Source: Proteus terrae
GTDB lineage: Bacteria > Pseudomonadota > Gammaproteobacteria > Enterobacterales > Enterobacteriaceae
Length of the DNA stretch: 64,000 nt
Assembly: GCF_003144325.1 (NCBI RefSeq)
Contig: NZ_PENS01000009.1
Location: 146,821 to 210,820, forward strand
Direction: 5' to 3'
The position numbers and the translations under genes were made by a program. Within the stretch, counting starts at the first letter, position 1. Every line of letters begins with the position of its first letter. Below the pieces are notes generated by a model. The model was not told where the DNA came from, did not search any database, and saw only the letters and a program-made list of their open reading frames with translations. Positions 44,258 through 54,454 of this stretch are shown in pieces.

Positions 44258-45169
44258 TTAAAATCCAGAATAAAATCCATATTTGTTACCACCCTTTTCT
44301 TTTATAGAATAAAGTGTTTCATCTGCAGATTTTAATAATTCAGATAATGTTTTTCCGTCTTTAGGATATTCAGCAATACCTAAACTAATTGAAGGGGTTA
44401 ACATAAAATCCGAATTAATATCGATAGGCTTTTCCATTGATTTCCAAAGTGATTCTATTATTTCTAACAAAATCACAGAACAAGAACGTAATCCTTTAGG
44501 GAAAAGCACAGCAAATTCATCGCCACCAAGCCGGCCACAATAGACTTCACTATTTTCTAATTGTGACAATCGTTTTGATATTTCACACAATACTTTATCG
44601 CCAGCATGATGCCCGAATTGATCATTAATAGATTTGAATTTATCGCAATCTATAATACCCAGACAAAATGAAGATGGCTGTGAAATATTTAAGCGTTCAT
44701 TTTCGATTTTTTCAACAATACTTAATCGATTAGATATTCCAGTTAATGAGTCAATATAGCTTTTATTAAATAACTCATTTCTTAGCTCTACCTTATCAGT
44801 AATATCCAAGCTAATAAATACATAATGAGAAATTAAATTACTTTCATCAAAAACAGGAATAATACTAATATCTTCCCATACATCTTGTTGTGTATCGTTA
44901 TTTCTTTTGGCTTCTAATCGATATACTCCCTTATTATCATTATTACCATTTACACAACAATTAATTTGATTCTCATCAACTAAGTTAAATAAGCTGTATT
45001 TTTTACCTTTTATATTTTCAAAGTGAACATTATTAAATTCGCAATATTTTTCATTTGCATAAATAATGATGCCATTAATATCTGTTACTAACATCATGAA
45101 AACATTATTAGTAAATTGCTTTATTAATAAGCATTTAGAATTATCATCATTAAATATCATTTCATTCAT
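44258..45169 (-). CDS. PAS-GGDEF diguanylate cyclase in the bcs operon
   Basis: 303 residues: an N-terminal PAS domain (about 18-125: NNVFMMLVTDINGIIIYANEKYCEF ... HYVFISLDITDKVELRNELF) and a C-terminal GGDEF domain (about 135-300). The active site is intact (RLGGDEFAVLF, GGDEF at 215-219). The position of the inhibitory RxxD site (206-209) reads NSEV, so product inhibition by that site is absent. No membrane segment is seen. AGGAGG precedes the start. It lies 39 bp after bcsD, so c-di-GMP made here can activate the PilZ domain of BcsA from the same operon. Confidence 0.92.
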   Translation of the reverse strand: MNEMIFNDDNSKCLLIKQFTNNVFMMLVTDINGIIIYANEKYCEFNNVHFENIKGKKYSLFNLVDENQINCCVNGNNDNKGVYRLEAKRNNDTQQDVWEDISIIPVFDESNLISHYVFISLDITDKVELRNELFNKSYIDSLTGISNRLSIVEKIENERLNISQPSSFCLGIIDCDKFKSINDQFGHHAGDKVLCEISKRLSQLENSEVYCGRLGGDEFAVLFPKGLRSCSVILLEIIESLWKSMEKPIDINSDFMLTPSISLGIAEYPKDGKTLSELLKSADETLYSIKEKGGNKYGFYSGF

Positions 45170-45208
45170 TTTTGACCTCCTATGCTCATCAATAAAGCAT
45201 ATATATTA

Positions 45209-45679
45209 TTATTCGGCTGATGAGTTATGCGCATAGCGGAAAATAAAGACATCTTTTGCATCAGTAGGTTGACGATGCACTTGCATTTTGTCATTACCAC
45301 CTTGATTCGTTAACCAGCCTTCATATAACCCTTCTAAAACACCGGCACTTGCAACACGCCACTGAGCATCATCTTGGCTTTGCGTAAAATGAGGCCATGC
45401 ACAATGAACCAATAAAAGTTCACTCATTGCCGGGGATATCGTGACAAACCCCCATTTAAAAAGTGTTAATACGCGATTAATATGTGATTCAAGTAATTGA
45501 ATATTTTCGCTTTCAGGTAAAGGATAACGTAAGGCAATATCTTTACCTATATTCCTTAATTTATTTCCAGCAGTAGAAATATCATTGTCATTTAAGATTT
45601 GAAAAAATAATAATTGAGTTAGATCTTGCCAGCCACTTTCAAAAGGTAATTGTAAGATATCACTGTCATGCTTATTCAT
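45209..45679 (-). CDS. bcsD: Cellulose synthase subunit BcsD
   Basis: Periplasmic or cell-aligned octameric channel protein of type I cellulose operons, associated with ordering of glucan chains. 156 residues, matching the family size (AcsD/BcsD about 156). Recognised by GWQDLTQLLFFQIL at the start, RNIGKDIALRYPLP, and HCAWPHFTQSQDDAQWRVASAGVLEGLYEGWLTNQGG in the second half. It starts 15 bp after bcsC. Its presence marks the operon as the BcsD-bearing type rather than the E. coli BcsEFG type. Confidence 0.88.
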   Translation of the reverse strand: MNKHDSDILQLPFESGWQDLTQLLFFQILNDNDISTAGNKLRNIGKDIALRYPLPESENIQLLESHINRVLTLFKWGFVTISPAMSELLLVHCAWPHFTQSQDDAQWRVASAGVLEGLYEGWLTNQGGNDKMQVHRQPTDAKDVFIFRYAHNSSAE

Positions 45680-45694
45680 TATTTGTCTCCTTAA

Positions 45695-48600
45695 TTATTT
45701 AGACAGGAAGTCTGGGGTATATTTTAAGTGTAACCACATATTATCTTCAGCATAATCACCCGATGTATCATGCGATAAGCTGACACCTAACTCGGTTTCT
45801 TTGTTTAAATAATATTTCGCGTCTAAACCTAATCTATAAGTAAAATTCGTTTCGTCTTCTTCTTCGTACTGAGATTTAATACGAGGATCGCTCGCATTCT
45901 TTTTATTTAATGCGTTTTGCATATAACCATGTGTTGGGAAATAATCGCTGCCTTTCTGTTTGTAACTTTGTATCCCTATTGCACCATTTAGTGAGACTTC
46001 ACCTTTTTCAAAACGGCGGGTATAAGCAACAGGCAATGTAACAGACACATAATCTTGTGGGCTAAAGTAGCCACCATGTCCTAGAGAGAAGTAGTTTTGG
46101 TTATTTCTAAAGTTCATATAATCAACATGCACACCGGCTTTTACTTCTTGTTGATCATCTTTATAGAACTTAGCATAAGAGCCAATCCACGCTTTCACTT
46201 CATCATTACTCGCAACACTTTTACCTTCGTAGTTATAGAAACCACCACCAGCATAAGCCCCAATTTTTCCATCATCCCAAGCATATTGAACTTTAGCGCC
46301 GTTACGAGTTACACGCCCCCAACTTTCGCCAGTCATTGGATCAGTACGCCCCATATAAGAAAGTAGACTATCTTTTATGGCTCTGCGCTCTGCGGTCAGT
46401 GTTAGTTGCCCATTTTGGCTAATTTGAGGTGAATATGTGAGGCCACCGACAACCGTTGCCGTATCTTTACCTAATGGCGTTGAGCCCACATCAAAGCTGA
46501 CATCCTTGTCTGATAAGCGCAGTCCTAATTCAACACCAGAAGCACGTTGGCTACCGGCTTCATCGGCATTAATTTTGTTTTTCTCATCATGGTTATCGCT
46601 ATTCTTAGCAAAGCGTTCAGCATGTTGAAGCTGACCAGTACCAAAGCGGTTAGCTCTTTCTCCAGAAACCGAACCACTGGTCATCGAAACTGGGTTAACA
46701 CTAAATTCCCAACGGAATTCTTCACCAGGTACACTTGAAATACTCATTGGTGCCGAAATTTCAGTGACGTTAGATAATCCTTTATCACCATTGCGATGAC
46801 GAACAGCAACACCACCTTGTACCCAAGGTGAAACTTTCTCTTCTAATTCACGAATAGAGCGTTGAACCGATGCCATCTCTTTACGTTCATAAATAGACCC
46901 CGCAATCGTGGCATTATCACTGTCACCTAATGCTTTTAATTGGCCTGCTGAAGTTTTCAATGAGCTATCACTATTTTGCCATTGCGCACTACGCAGTAAC
47001 GTTAATGCTTTGCGATTCTCACCATTTAGTTGCGCAATTTGTGCAGCTTGTAATAAATAAGCTGGCTGTGAAGAAGATGGGAGTTGTTGCAACAACTGCT
47101 GTGCTTTTCTTCCATCTTTCTGTGCTAATGCCACTTCAATTTGAGCTTGGATTAATTTGCTATCTTTTCCTTGCTCTTTTTCTAAGTAAGAAAGAATTTT
47201 GTTTGATTGTTCAGGCATGGATTGCGCTAAATAAACACGACTTAATGCCATTAATAAATCGGGATCATTAGGTGATGCTTTTAAAGCAACGACTAACGTG
47301 TCGTAAGCCGCTTTAATTTCGCCTTTTTCACGTAAACTATCGGCTTGCGCAACTTTAGTCGCAGCTTCTAAACGTTTTTTCTCAACAATCGGTGTTTCTT
47401 GTTGTAAAGCAGGATCATTAATCAAGCTAGACGCCTGTGTATAATGACCTAACTCATTGAGAACGTTGATGTGACCTGCGTAGTTACCTACCGAGCCTTT
47501 AGTGCCTTTTGCAATATCACTTTCAACTAATTGTAACGCTTCATCGTTTAATCCACTGTTAACTAATTTCTCTGCTAATTCACCCACATCATTTGGATAA
47601 TCAGCAACTTGATTAATTAATGGACGTAAAATATTACGCATGGCCACAAGGTTTCCAGCCTGACGATAATGGTCAGCTTGCGCAAGTTGGCGATGGAAAC
47701 GAGCTCGTTGTAATAACTCTTTTTCAGCTTCAGTTTGTTGATTATGGCTACTTAGTAAGTTAAAAACTTTATCCCACTCTTTTTGCTCAACATAAAATAG
47801 AGATGCCACATAATCAGAATCTCTTGTTCTGCGGTTTTGTAGTTGTGAAATAATATTTTTTGCACCAACACTATCGCCATCCGCCACCATTAGGCGTGCT
47901 AAATCAAGGTAAACCCAGTTATTTTGCGGGTTTTTACGCTGTGCTTGTAAAAGTAATTGTCTTGCTTGAACACGATCACCACTTTCTAATGCTTTTTGCG
48001 CTTCACGGCGTAATTTCTCAGAAGGATCGGTATTCGCAGTCAATTTTTGACGCAAAGAAGCAGATTGTTGAGCCAGTAATTGTTCTGCTTTCGTATTCTG
48101 TCCTTCCTGAACTAATAAATAGTAATAAGCAGAAATCACTTTTTCATTACGGCTATTTTGCTGATAAATCCCTGACAACAATTGGTGGGCAGCAGGTAAA
48201 TTACCTTGCTTTCGCAATAAGTCAGCTTGTAATAAATTGGCAGATAACCCTTTTTCACCTGAAGCACTGGTTAATGGGGCTAATTGTTCAATAGCTTGTT
48301 GAATATTTCCTTGTTTAGCGCGTTGTTGTGCGCTGCGTAATTGCGCATAAAAACCCGCATCTTCCGCTTGTTGCTTCCATTTACTGCCTTGTTCGCCACC
48401 CGATTGCGCAGCTTGATTTAATAAACGCTGACCGGTGGTTAAATCACCTGAACGTAATGCGATATAACCTAAACCTGCTAAGGCTTGCGCATCATTGTTA
48501 TCTGACGCCAAAGCTTGTTTGAAATAACCTTCGGCTTCTTTCAATTTGCCTTTGTTTAATGCGGTATAACCTGCTTGGCGTGCATTACCTTGAATAGCAC

Positions 48601-49396
48601 CTTGGAAATGCTCTGCAACCGCTTTATCGTTCGGGTTTGCTTGCAAATAAGTTTTATATAACACTTCATCATCAGGACGAACATTCAACCATAACAGTGC
48701 TTGACGCAGACCTTTTTTGGCCGACTCATCACCCGAGATATTCCCTAAAATAGTTATCCCTTCACGACGAGTCTCTTCGTTATAAGTCAATGTTAATCCT
48801 AATGCTTTTTGCGTTTCTTTATTATCAGGCATCAATGCAGCACGTTGCTTTAATCCTGTAATGGCTTGAGGCAACATTGTGGGTACACCTGCCATCGTTT
48901 GATAATATTCTAACGCCAGTGTTTCAGGCGGCTCACTGCTTACAAATAAACGTTGGTACGCTTTTATCGCTTCTGCGTGTTGCCCCTTTTTCGCTAACTC
49001 TCTGGCATATCCTAATTGTTGTTCACTAAATTGTGATGAACGGATGTTTTTTAATCCTTCAATTCGTGGATCTTGCGGTGCAATTTGCGCAAGTTTTTCT
49101 CGCCAATAAGTTGCTTGTTTTTCATTACCTTGTTGTGCAGTAAAGAATGCCATTAAATACAGCGCATCCTGATTATTGCTTTCCATAATCAAAACTTTTT
49201 GTAATGCTTCTACTGCACGTTCATCGTGAGCTCTACCATGCCAATAATTAGCTTGTTCAATAAGAGAACTGACAATACTTGGATCAGTTGCTGTTGTATT
49301 TGCCTCAACTGCGGTTGCTTGTACTTGGCTTGAAGCCCCTAGAATGCAACCTGCATAGATGACTTGAACGATGATATTAAGTGCGTGATTTTTCAT
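45695..49396 (-). CDS. bcsC: Cellulose export outer-membrane protein BcsC
   Basis: 1233 residues: a signal peptide (VIYAGCILGASSQVQA), a long periplasmic array of TPR repeats (about 40-830), then a C-terminal 16-strand outer-membrane beta-barrel (about 880-1233) through which the glucan leaves. LNKGKLKEAEGYFKQALASDNNDAQALAGLGYIALRSGDL is a typical TPR pair. SAPMSISSVPGEEFRWEFSVNPV marks the start of the BcsC C-terminal domain. GGGGGGATATGAG precedes the start. It lies 13 bp after bcsB and 15 bp before bcsD. Confidence 0.94.
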   Translation of the reverse strand: MKNHALNIIVQVIYAGCILGASSQVQATAVEANTTATDPSIVSSLIEQANYWHGRAHDERAVEALQKVLIMESNNQDALYLMAFFTAQQGNEKQATYWREKLAQIAPQDPRIEGLKNIRSSQFSEQQLGYARELAKKGQHAEAIKAYQRLFVSSEPPETLALEYYQTMAGVPTMLPQAITGLKQRAALMPDNKETQKALGLTLTYNEETRREGITILGNISGDESAKKGLRQALLWLNVRPDDEVLYKTYLQANPNDKAVAEHFQGAIQGNARQAGYTALNKGKLKEAEGYFKQALASDNNDAQALAGLGYIALRSGDLTTGQRLLNQAAQSGGEQGSKWKQQAEDAGFYAQLRSAQQRAKQGNIQQAIEQLAPLTSASGEKGLSANLLQADLLRKQGNLPAAHQLLSGIYQQNSRNEKVISAYYYLLVQEGQNTKAEQLLAQQSASLRQKLTANTDPSEKLRREAQKALESGDRVQARQLLLQAQRKNPQNNWVYLDLARLMVADGDSVGAKNIISQLQNRRTRDSDYVASLFYVEQKEWDKVFNLLSSHNQQTEAEKELLQRARFHRQLAQADHYRQAGNLVAMRNILRPLINQVADYPNDVGELAEKLVNSGLNDEALQLVESDIAKGTKGSVGNYAGHINVLNELGHYTQASSLINDPALQQETPIVEKKRLEAATKVAQADSLREKGEIKAAYDTLVVALKASPNDPDLLMALSRVYLAQSMPEQSNKILSYLEKEQGKDSKLIQAQIEVALAQKDGRKAQQLLQQLPSSSQPAYLLQAAQIAQLNGENRKALTLLRSAQWQNSDSSLKTSAGQLKALGDSDNATIAGSIYERKEMASVQRSIRELEEKVSPWVQGGVAVRHRNGDKGLSNVTEISAPMSISSVPGEEFRWEFSVNPVSMTSGSVSGERANRFGTGQLQHAERFAKNSDNHDEKNKINADEAGSQRASGVELGLRLSDKDVSFDVGSTPLGKDTATVVGGLTYSPQISQNGQLTLTAERRAIKDSLLSYMGRTDPMTGESWGRVTRNGAKVQYAWDDGKIGAYAGGGFYNYEGKSVASNDEVKAWIGSYAKFYKDDQQEVKAGVHVDYMNFRNNQNYFSLGHGGYFSPQDYVSVTLPVAYTRRFEKGEVSLNGAIGIQSYKQKGSDYFPTHGYMQNALNKKNASDPRIKSQYEEEDETNFTYRLGLDAKYYLNKETELGVSLSHDTSGDYAEDNMWLHLKYTPDFLSK

Positions 49397-49409
49397 CTCA
49401 TATCCCCCC

Positions 49410-51761
49410 TTATTTGTCTGAACGATGCTGTGATATCTGATGTAAACGACGAGTTGAACGACGTTGTAACCAGTAATAAGTCACGAAGCCCGTCAACGCA
49501 CAAAAACCAACCGCTAAAAGACCCAGCAAATAGACGTGTCTAGAGCTATACCAAAGGAATTGTTGTAAGAAAGGTAAGTCACCTTGCGAGAAGTGTTCAC
49601 CTAAATGGAAGCTTTTTACAGTATCTTTACCACTAATAAGAGTGATATCGCCTTTAATCGCCGCATTTATTTGAGCTAAATTTAAATCATTGATAATGGT
49701 TTTTATCGAATCATTACCTTTAGCAGTAACTAACACGACAACCCTATCGCTTGCCCAAGGTGAGATAAAACTCATCATGCCACGCCAATCTTTCACCGAA
49801 GATAAGTAACTTGCAGCATCACTACTTTGAGATAAATAATCACCAGCCATCCAACCTTTTGCTTTATCAATCAATGATTGTGGTTTGACTTCGACGTTTT
49901 TATTTAAAAATGAGAACGTTTGTTGTGAAAAACGTGCTGGTAAAAAACCGTCACTACTTAATGAGCCAATCGCTAGCACATCGTGTTGAGAGAGATTATT
50001 TTTCTCAAGCTCTTTAGCACCTAAGAAAACTGATGCATGAGAAACTGGTGTACCTGTGGCATAACCTGATCTCGCCATTAAGTTCACTAAGGTATAAAGC
50101 TCTTCAATTGTTGGATTTTCAGGTAATAGCAGTGTGGTTTGTGAAAAATCCGCACGACGACTAAATGGGAATGACGCCCCTGAAAAATAAGCCAAGTTTG
50201 GCATTCTTGAATAGTGCCAAGTATTTTTAAATTGCAGCGTTGATTGCGGATCAATTTGGCTAATCAAACCACTGCCATCCGCTAAAATACAAGGAGCATC
50301 CTCAGGTTCACGTAAGTCAAAATAAAACTGCAATTGATTCTGACTGTAGATCTGACGAGGATTTAAATAGAGTGTGCTATTTTGCTGTTCACTCTCCATT
50401 CCCAGCCATTGTCTTAACATACCTAAAGGTTCTGAACGCGCCGGATACAATGCACCTAAGAATTGGTTATTCAAAGAAACAATTAATGAAGAGCGACGAC
50501 TATTTAGTTTATCCGAATGAGGGAAAACATATTTCAAATCTAAAGGTAACGCATCACCATCCCACCAAAAGAGATCGGGTGAGACACGAAACGAAAACTG
50601 GTTCGGAGCATGGTTAATACCTTGACGCGAAAAATCATCACTACTATTGGAAATTTGACTTAACGAAACAGGTTTATTGGTATTTAACCAACGAGGTGCA
50701 TCATAATCTTTACGCATAGCAAGCGTTTGAGACGGCACCACTAAGTGATCATTTTGTGGCAATTTACCGTTGTTTAACGCCCATACTGCTTGGCGAAGAG
50801 ATTTCTCATTATCACCACTGATCAGTAATAATTTGAAAACAGGATCGACCGGATTATCAACAATGGTTAATTGCCCACTATTTCCTGAAGGTAGTGTAAT
50901 ACCCGCAATAGTCTGTCCTGAATAGCCCACTAAAATACCATCACTTTCAGGTAGCTGATTCATTAAAACAGGTAAATCAACTTGCTTAATATCATGGCTG
51001 AGACTACCAAACCATGATGCAGCAATAGCTGCTGTTGTTACTTCTGCATGGTCAGGTTTATCCGACAATATGATGGGTAACGAGGTCGCTGTCATTCTGT
51101 CAGGATCAAAGAACGGTAGGGGCAATCGCTCCAGACTATACCCGCCATTAATCCAGCGACCTCGATAATCTAATGATGAATCTGGTGAAATAACCAGACT
51201 TAATCCTTCTGCCAATGGAGGAATACATTGGTTTTCATCCAATGCATCACGATTGGCTAAACGAAAACTGAGGTTATTTACATTCGTCAACATCATTTCA
51301 GGGATTTCTAAAACATATTCATGCTCTTGCCCACCTTCTTCTAAAGGCAGAAATCCCATAGGTTGACCATTTAGCATTAAGTGAAGTGTTTGATCAGATT
51401 GAATTAATCCTTGAGACGCTTTCACTTTCATCGTTAATGTGGCGTTATCAATAAATAAATCATTCGCCATATTAAAAGTTACACCAGAAAGTAATTTTCT
51501 TCCTGATAATACGATAGGTGATGGATTTCCCATCTGTGCCAATGTTAATTGCTCTTCGATATTACGCGCTTCAGACAATACACCCTTTTCAAGTTGGAGC
51601 GGGTTATTCGTATTTTGTTGCACTGGCGAATGTGTATAAGAAGTTGGGTCAGGTAAAAACTCCCCTCCTAGCTCTAACATTCCGGTATCTGCTTGAGAAA
51701 GATTAATACTTGCGATCGCCATCGCCGTTAGGCTTAGCATTAATGTCAGTTTCTTTTTCAT
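49410..51761 (-). CDS. bcsB: Cellulose synthase periplasmic subunit BcsB
   Basis: 783 residues: a signal peptide (LMLSLTAMAIASINLSQA), a large periplasmic part with alternating carbohydrate-binding and flavodoxin-like domains (LSGRKLLSGVTFNMANDLFIDNATLTMKVKAS; NQCIPPLAEGLSLVISPDSSLDYRG), and one C-terminal membrane anchor (HVYLLGLLAVGFCALTGFVTYYWLQRRS) that packs against BcsA. It starts 2 bp after the bcsA stop, so translation is coupled. Confidence 0.95.
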   Translation of the reverse strand: MKKKLTLMLSLTAMAIASINLSQADTGMLELGGEFLPDPTSYTHSPVQQNTNNPLQLEKGVLSEARNIEEQLTLAQMGNPSPIVLSGRKLLSGVTFNMANDLFIDNATLTMKVKASQGLIQSDQTLHLMLNGQPMGFLPLEEGGQEHEYVLEIPEMMLTNVNNLSFRLANRDALDENQCIPPLAEGLSLVISPDSSLDYRGRWINGGYSLERLPLPFFDPDRMTATSLPIILSDKPDHAEVTTAAIAASWFGSLSHDIKQVDLPVLMNQLPESDGILVGYSGQTIAGITLPSGNSGQLTIVDNPVDPVFKLLLISGDNEKSLRQAVWALNNGKLPQNDHLVVPSQTLAMRKDYDAPRWLNTNKPVSLSQISNSSDDFSRQGINHAPNQFSFRVSPDLFWWDGDALPLDLKYVFPHSDKLNSRRSSLIVSLNNQFLGALYPARSEPLGMLRQWLGMESEQQNSTLYLNPRQIYSQNQLQFYFDLREPEDAPCILADGSGLISQIDPQSTLQFKNTWHYSRMPNLAYFSGASFPFSRRADFSQTTLLLPENPTIEELYTLVNLMARSGYATGTPVSHASVFLGAKELEKNNLSQHDVLAIGSLSSDGFLPARFSQQTFSFLNKNVEVKPQSLIDKAKGWMAGDYLSQSSDAASYLSSVKDWRGMMSFISPWASDRVVVLVTAKGNDSIKTIINDLNLAQINAAIKGDITLISGKDTVKSFHLGEHFSQGDLPFLQQFLWYSSRHVYLLGLLAVGFCALTGFVTYYWLQRRSTRRLHQISQHRSDK

Positions 51762-51763
51762 GC

Positions 51764-53884
51764 TTAGTCATCCCCGTTAATAGATTGCACAGAGAGTGAA
51801 GCTTTTGCTTTCGTTCTTGTTGCTGGTGCTTTCACTTTTTGGCGACGACCAAAGAACAGTTCAAAAATACAACGCGTAATGCCTGCCAATTCTTTAAATG
51901 GTTTGTCTTTATAATCCGCTTGATGGATCCATGCATCAGCACGACCAAAGACAATACGCACTAATTTACGGCGAAGATTTAAATCAATAGGCAAGAATTC
52001 AAGACGTAGTTGATTGCTTTCTAAACTCACCATGTCAACAGGAACAGTAACTTCATCTCGTTGTACATTCAGAGTGATTGAAGTGACATTACGTTGGCGA
52101 AGTTCAGACATCTTATTCACGGCGATGCGAACGCCCCCCATTGAAATATCTTCAGTGGTTGTCGTTAACTCAGCACCATCATCAAAATGTAAGGTAATAG
52201 GGAGAGACGCGTTGATCCGTGTATGCTTACGAATTTGTCGAGTCTCTTTACCTACTGCAATAGAGGCAAGAATGATAAATAAACTGTAAGTTGCCCAAGA
52301 AAGGTTTAAAACAATAACCAGTGGATCAATACCTTGGAAGTCATTTAATAGGTAACGGATAACAACCCATGAAATCCCAGTAACCAGAAGAAGTGCAGTA
52401 ATAATTAATGGACGTACAGTGAGATAATCCATATAGCTTTTATCAAGCAAATCACCTTTATCTGTTACGTTAAATTTACCTAATTTTGGTGAAACTAAGC
52501 TCAATAAAGTAGGTAACACCAAACTAAATGCCATAACAGTTTCATAAATTTCGCCCCAGAAAGAGTAACGGTATTTACCGATATTTTTCGAGTTTACATA
52601 AACCGACATGATTAAGTGTGGTAACGCATAGGCAAATATCATGCTGGCGGATGAAGCGATAATATTGAGGTTAAATAACATAAACAGTAACGGTGCAGTC
52701 AAAAAGATGATACGAGGTAAACCGTACTGAAAATGGAGCATGGCATTGAGGTAACATAAACGCTGAGGGAATGTTAAACCACGACCTAACATTGGGTTAT
52801 CTACGCGGAATATCTGTGTCATTCCTCTCGCCCAACGAATACGTTGATTAACGTGCAATGCTAAACGTTCAGTCGCAAGACCTGCAGCTAAAGGAATATC
52901 AATAAATGCAGAGTTCCAGCCTAAGCGTTGTAATTTAAGCGCAGTGTGCGCATCTTCAGTTACTGTTTCAACAGCGATACCACCGATTTCTTCAAGGGCA
53001 CTACGACGCATAACAGCACATGAACCACAGAAGAATGTCGCATTCCAGTTATCATTACCACGTTGAACAGGGCCATAGAAAAGCGCACCTTCATGCGGTG
53101 CATCTTTAGCCGCACTTAAGTTACGTTCAAATGGGTCTGGCGAGTAGAAATAGTGTGGTGTTTGGATCAGCGCTAATTTTGGATCTTCAAGGAAGCTACC
53201 GACTGTTGCCTGCAAGAAAATACGTGTTGAAATGTGGTCACAGTCAAAAACGCAAATTAGCTCACCGTCTGTTAATCCCATCGCATGATTTAAGTTACCC
53301 GCTTTTGCGTGATCATGAACTTCACGTTCAATGTAAGTTACACCAACATCACCAGCGAATTGTTTAAATTCTTCACGGCTACCATCATCCAATATATAAA
53401 CTTTCATTTTATCTTGTGGATAATCGATAGCTTGTGCAGCTAAGACAGTATCACGTACTACATCCAAACTTTCGTTATAGGTTGGAATATAAATATCAAC
53501 AGTAGGCCATTGAGAAATATCTTTAGGTAAAGGTGCTATTTTTCTATTTAATGGCCATGATGTTTGGAAATATCCTAGGACTAATATTATCCAAGAATAA
53601 ATTTCAGCCATAAATAAACCACTACCTAAAACAGCCTCGATAGTTGTATTAAAATTTAAGGTATTTGTTGCACGCCAGTAGAGATAACGCGTTGACATCA
53701 ACAATGAAATAAAAACCATTGTTAACAATCGTTTTTTTGATTTTTTAAAACCGATAACAAATAACAGCAATATATTGATAATACCGAATATATATTGTTG
53801 TTCGGCACTCATTGGCATAACAATGAGTGAAAACATTGTTATCAATAGAAAAGCCGTAATTAATGTTTTAAATATTTTATTCAT
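51764..53884 (-). CDS. bcsA: Cellulose synthase catalytic subunit BcsA
   Basis: Processive GT2 glucosyltransferase, c-di-GMP activated. 706 residues, shorter at the N-terminus than the 872-residue E. coli protein. Four N-terminal helices precede the GT domain, with DDGS (166-169), DCD (214-216), the catalytic-base motif TED (309-311) and QRIRW (347-351) all intact. Four more helices follow, then a PilZ domain with RKHTR (552-556) and DISMGG (579-584), both c-di-GMP-binding signatures. It is directly followed by bcsB and lies 171 bp after the small bcsO-like gene. Confidence 0.97.
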   Translation of the reverse strand: MNKIFKTLITAFLLITMFSLIVMPMSAEQQYIFGIINILLLFVIGFKKSKKRLLTMVFISLLMSTRYLYWRATNTLNFNTTIEAVLGSGLFMAEIYSWIILVLGYFQTSWPLNRKIAPLPKDISQWPTVDIYIPTYNESLDVVRDTVLAAQAIDYPQDKMKVYILDDGSREEFKQFAGDVGVTYIEREVHDHAKAGNLNHAMGLTDGELICVFDCDHISTRIFLQATVGSFLEDPKLALIQTPHYFYSPDPFERNLSAAKDAPHEGALFYGPVQRGNDNWNATFFCGSCAVMRRSALEEIGGIAVETVTEDAHTALKLQRLGWNSAFIDIPLAAGLATERLALHVNQRIRWARGMTQIFRVDNPMLGRGLTFPQRLCYLNAMLHFQYGLPRIIFLTAPLLFMLFNLNIIASSASMIFAYALPHLIMSVYVNSKNIGKYRYSFWGEIYETVMAFSLVLPTLLSLVSPKLGKFNVTDKGDLLDKSYMDYLTVRPLIITALLLVTGISWVVIRYLLNDFQGIDPLVIVLNLSWATYSLFIILASIAVGKETRQIRKHTRINASLPITLHFDDGAELTTTTEDISMGGVRIAVNKMSELRQRNVTSITLNVQRDEVTVPVDMVSLESNQLRLEFLPIDLNLRRKLVRIVFGRADAWIHQADYKDKPFKELAGITRCIFELFFGRRQKVKAPATRTKAKASLSVQSINGDD

Positions 53885-54055
53885 AAACCCATACCTTTGT
53901 CATCGCCATAGATCTTTTCTTAAGACAAAGGCATCCCATCGACATTAATAAACATCGAAAAGAAATAAACCTATCTTAAAAAATAAAATAACAATGGCTA
54001 ACGATTGACACCAGTCAATATTATTTATCTACACAAAGAGTTTTACTTATTTAGA

Positions 54056-54454
54056 TTAGACAGAGGCAATAAATGACAATATATCTTTTAGTGATATATT
54101 TTCATGAGCATGAACTCTATCTGTTTCTTTGCTATCAAATATTTTATTATCTGCTAACAAATTTTTCTTACTCTTAATTAAACTGTCTTTCTTTGCTTTA
54201 ACAACTAAAGCATCCTGGTGATAAGAAGAGATAGACGATGAAGTAACAGGCTGTTTTGGTTCGTTTTTCACAACAAGTGAAGTTTCAGAAAACGTATTAT
54301 TACTTAAATTACTAATTTTATTATTATCTTCTTTATTTATAACTACTGGTTCTATTTTATTATCAACATCTTGTATTGTAGAGGAAGAAAACTCCTGAAA
54401 AGCAAAGGCATCTTCCTGAAACTTATCTTTTAGGTTACTAATATCATCATACAT
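54056..54454 (-). CDS. Small leader gene of the bcs operon (BcsO-like candidate)
   Basis: 132 residues, hydrophilic, rich in Ser, Asn, Lys and Asp, with no signal peptide or membrane helix. It begins MYDDISNLKDKFQEDAFAFQEF and ends SLKDILSFIASV; the middle looks disordered. Position as the first gene before bcsA and this size and composition fit BcsO, a poorly understood accessory protein of BcsD-type cellulose operons, but similarity by eye is limited to the N-terminal YDD-LxxxKDKxQ-like pattern. AAAGGGG lies 7 nt before the ATG. It could instead be a lineage-specific protein. Coding status is moderately supported by position and ribosome site. Confidence 0.55.
   Translation of the reverse strand: MYDDISNLKDKFQEDAFAFQEFSSSTIQDVDNKIEPVVINKEDNNKISNLSNNTFSETSLVVKNEPKQPVTSSSISSYHQDALVVKAKKDSLIKSKKNLLADNKIFDSKETDRVHAHENISLKDILSFIASV

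Noticed and set aside
45900..48520. Several 60-144-codon frames opposite bcsC
   Set aside because: Shadows of the repetitive TPR coding sequence on the other strand; no family features.
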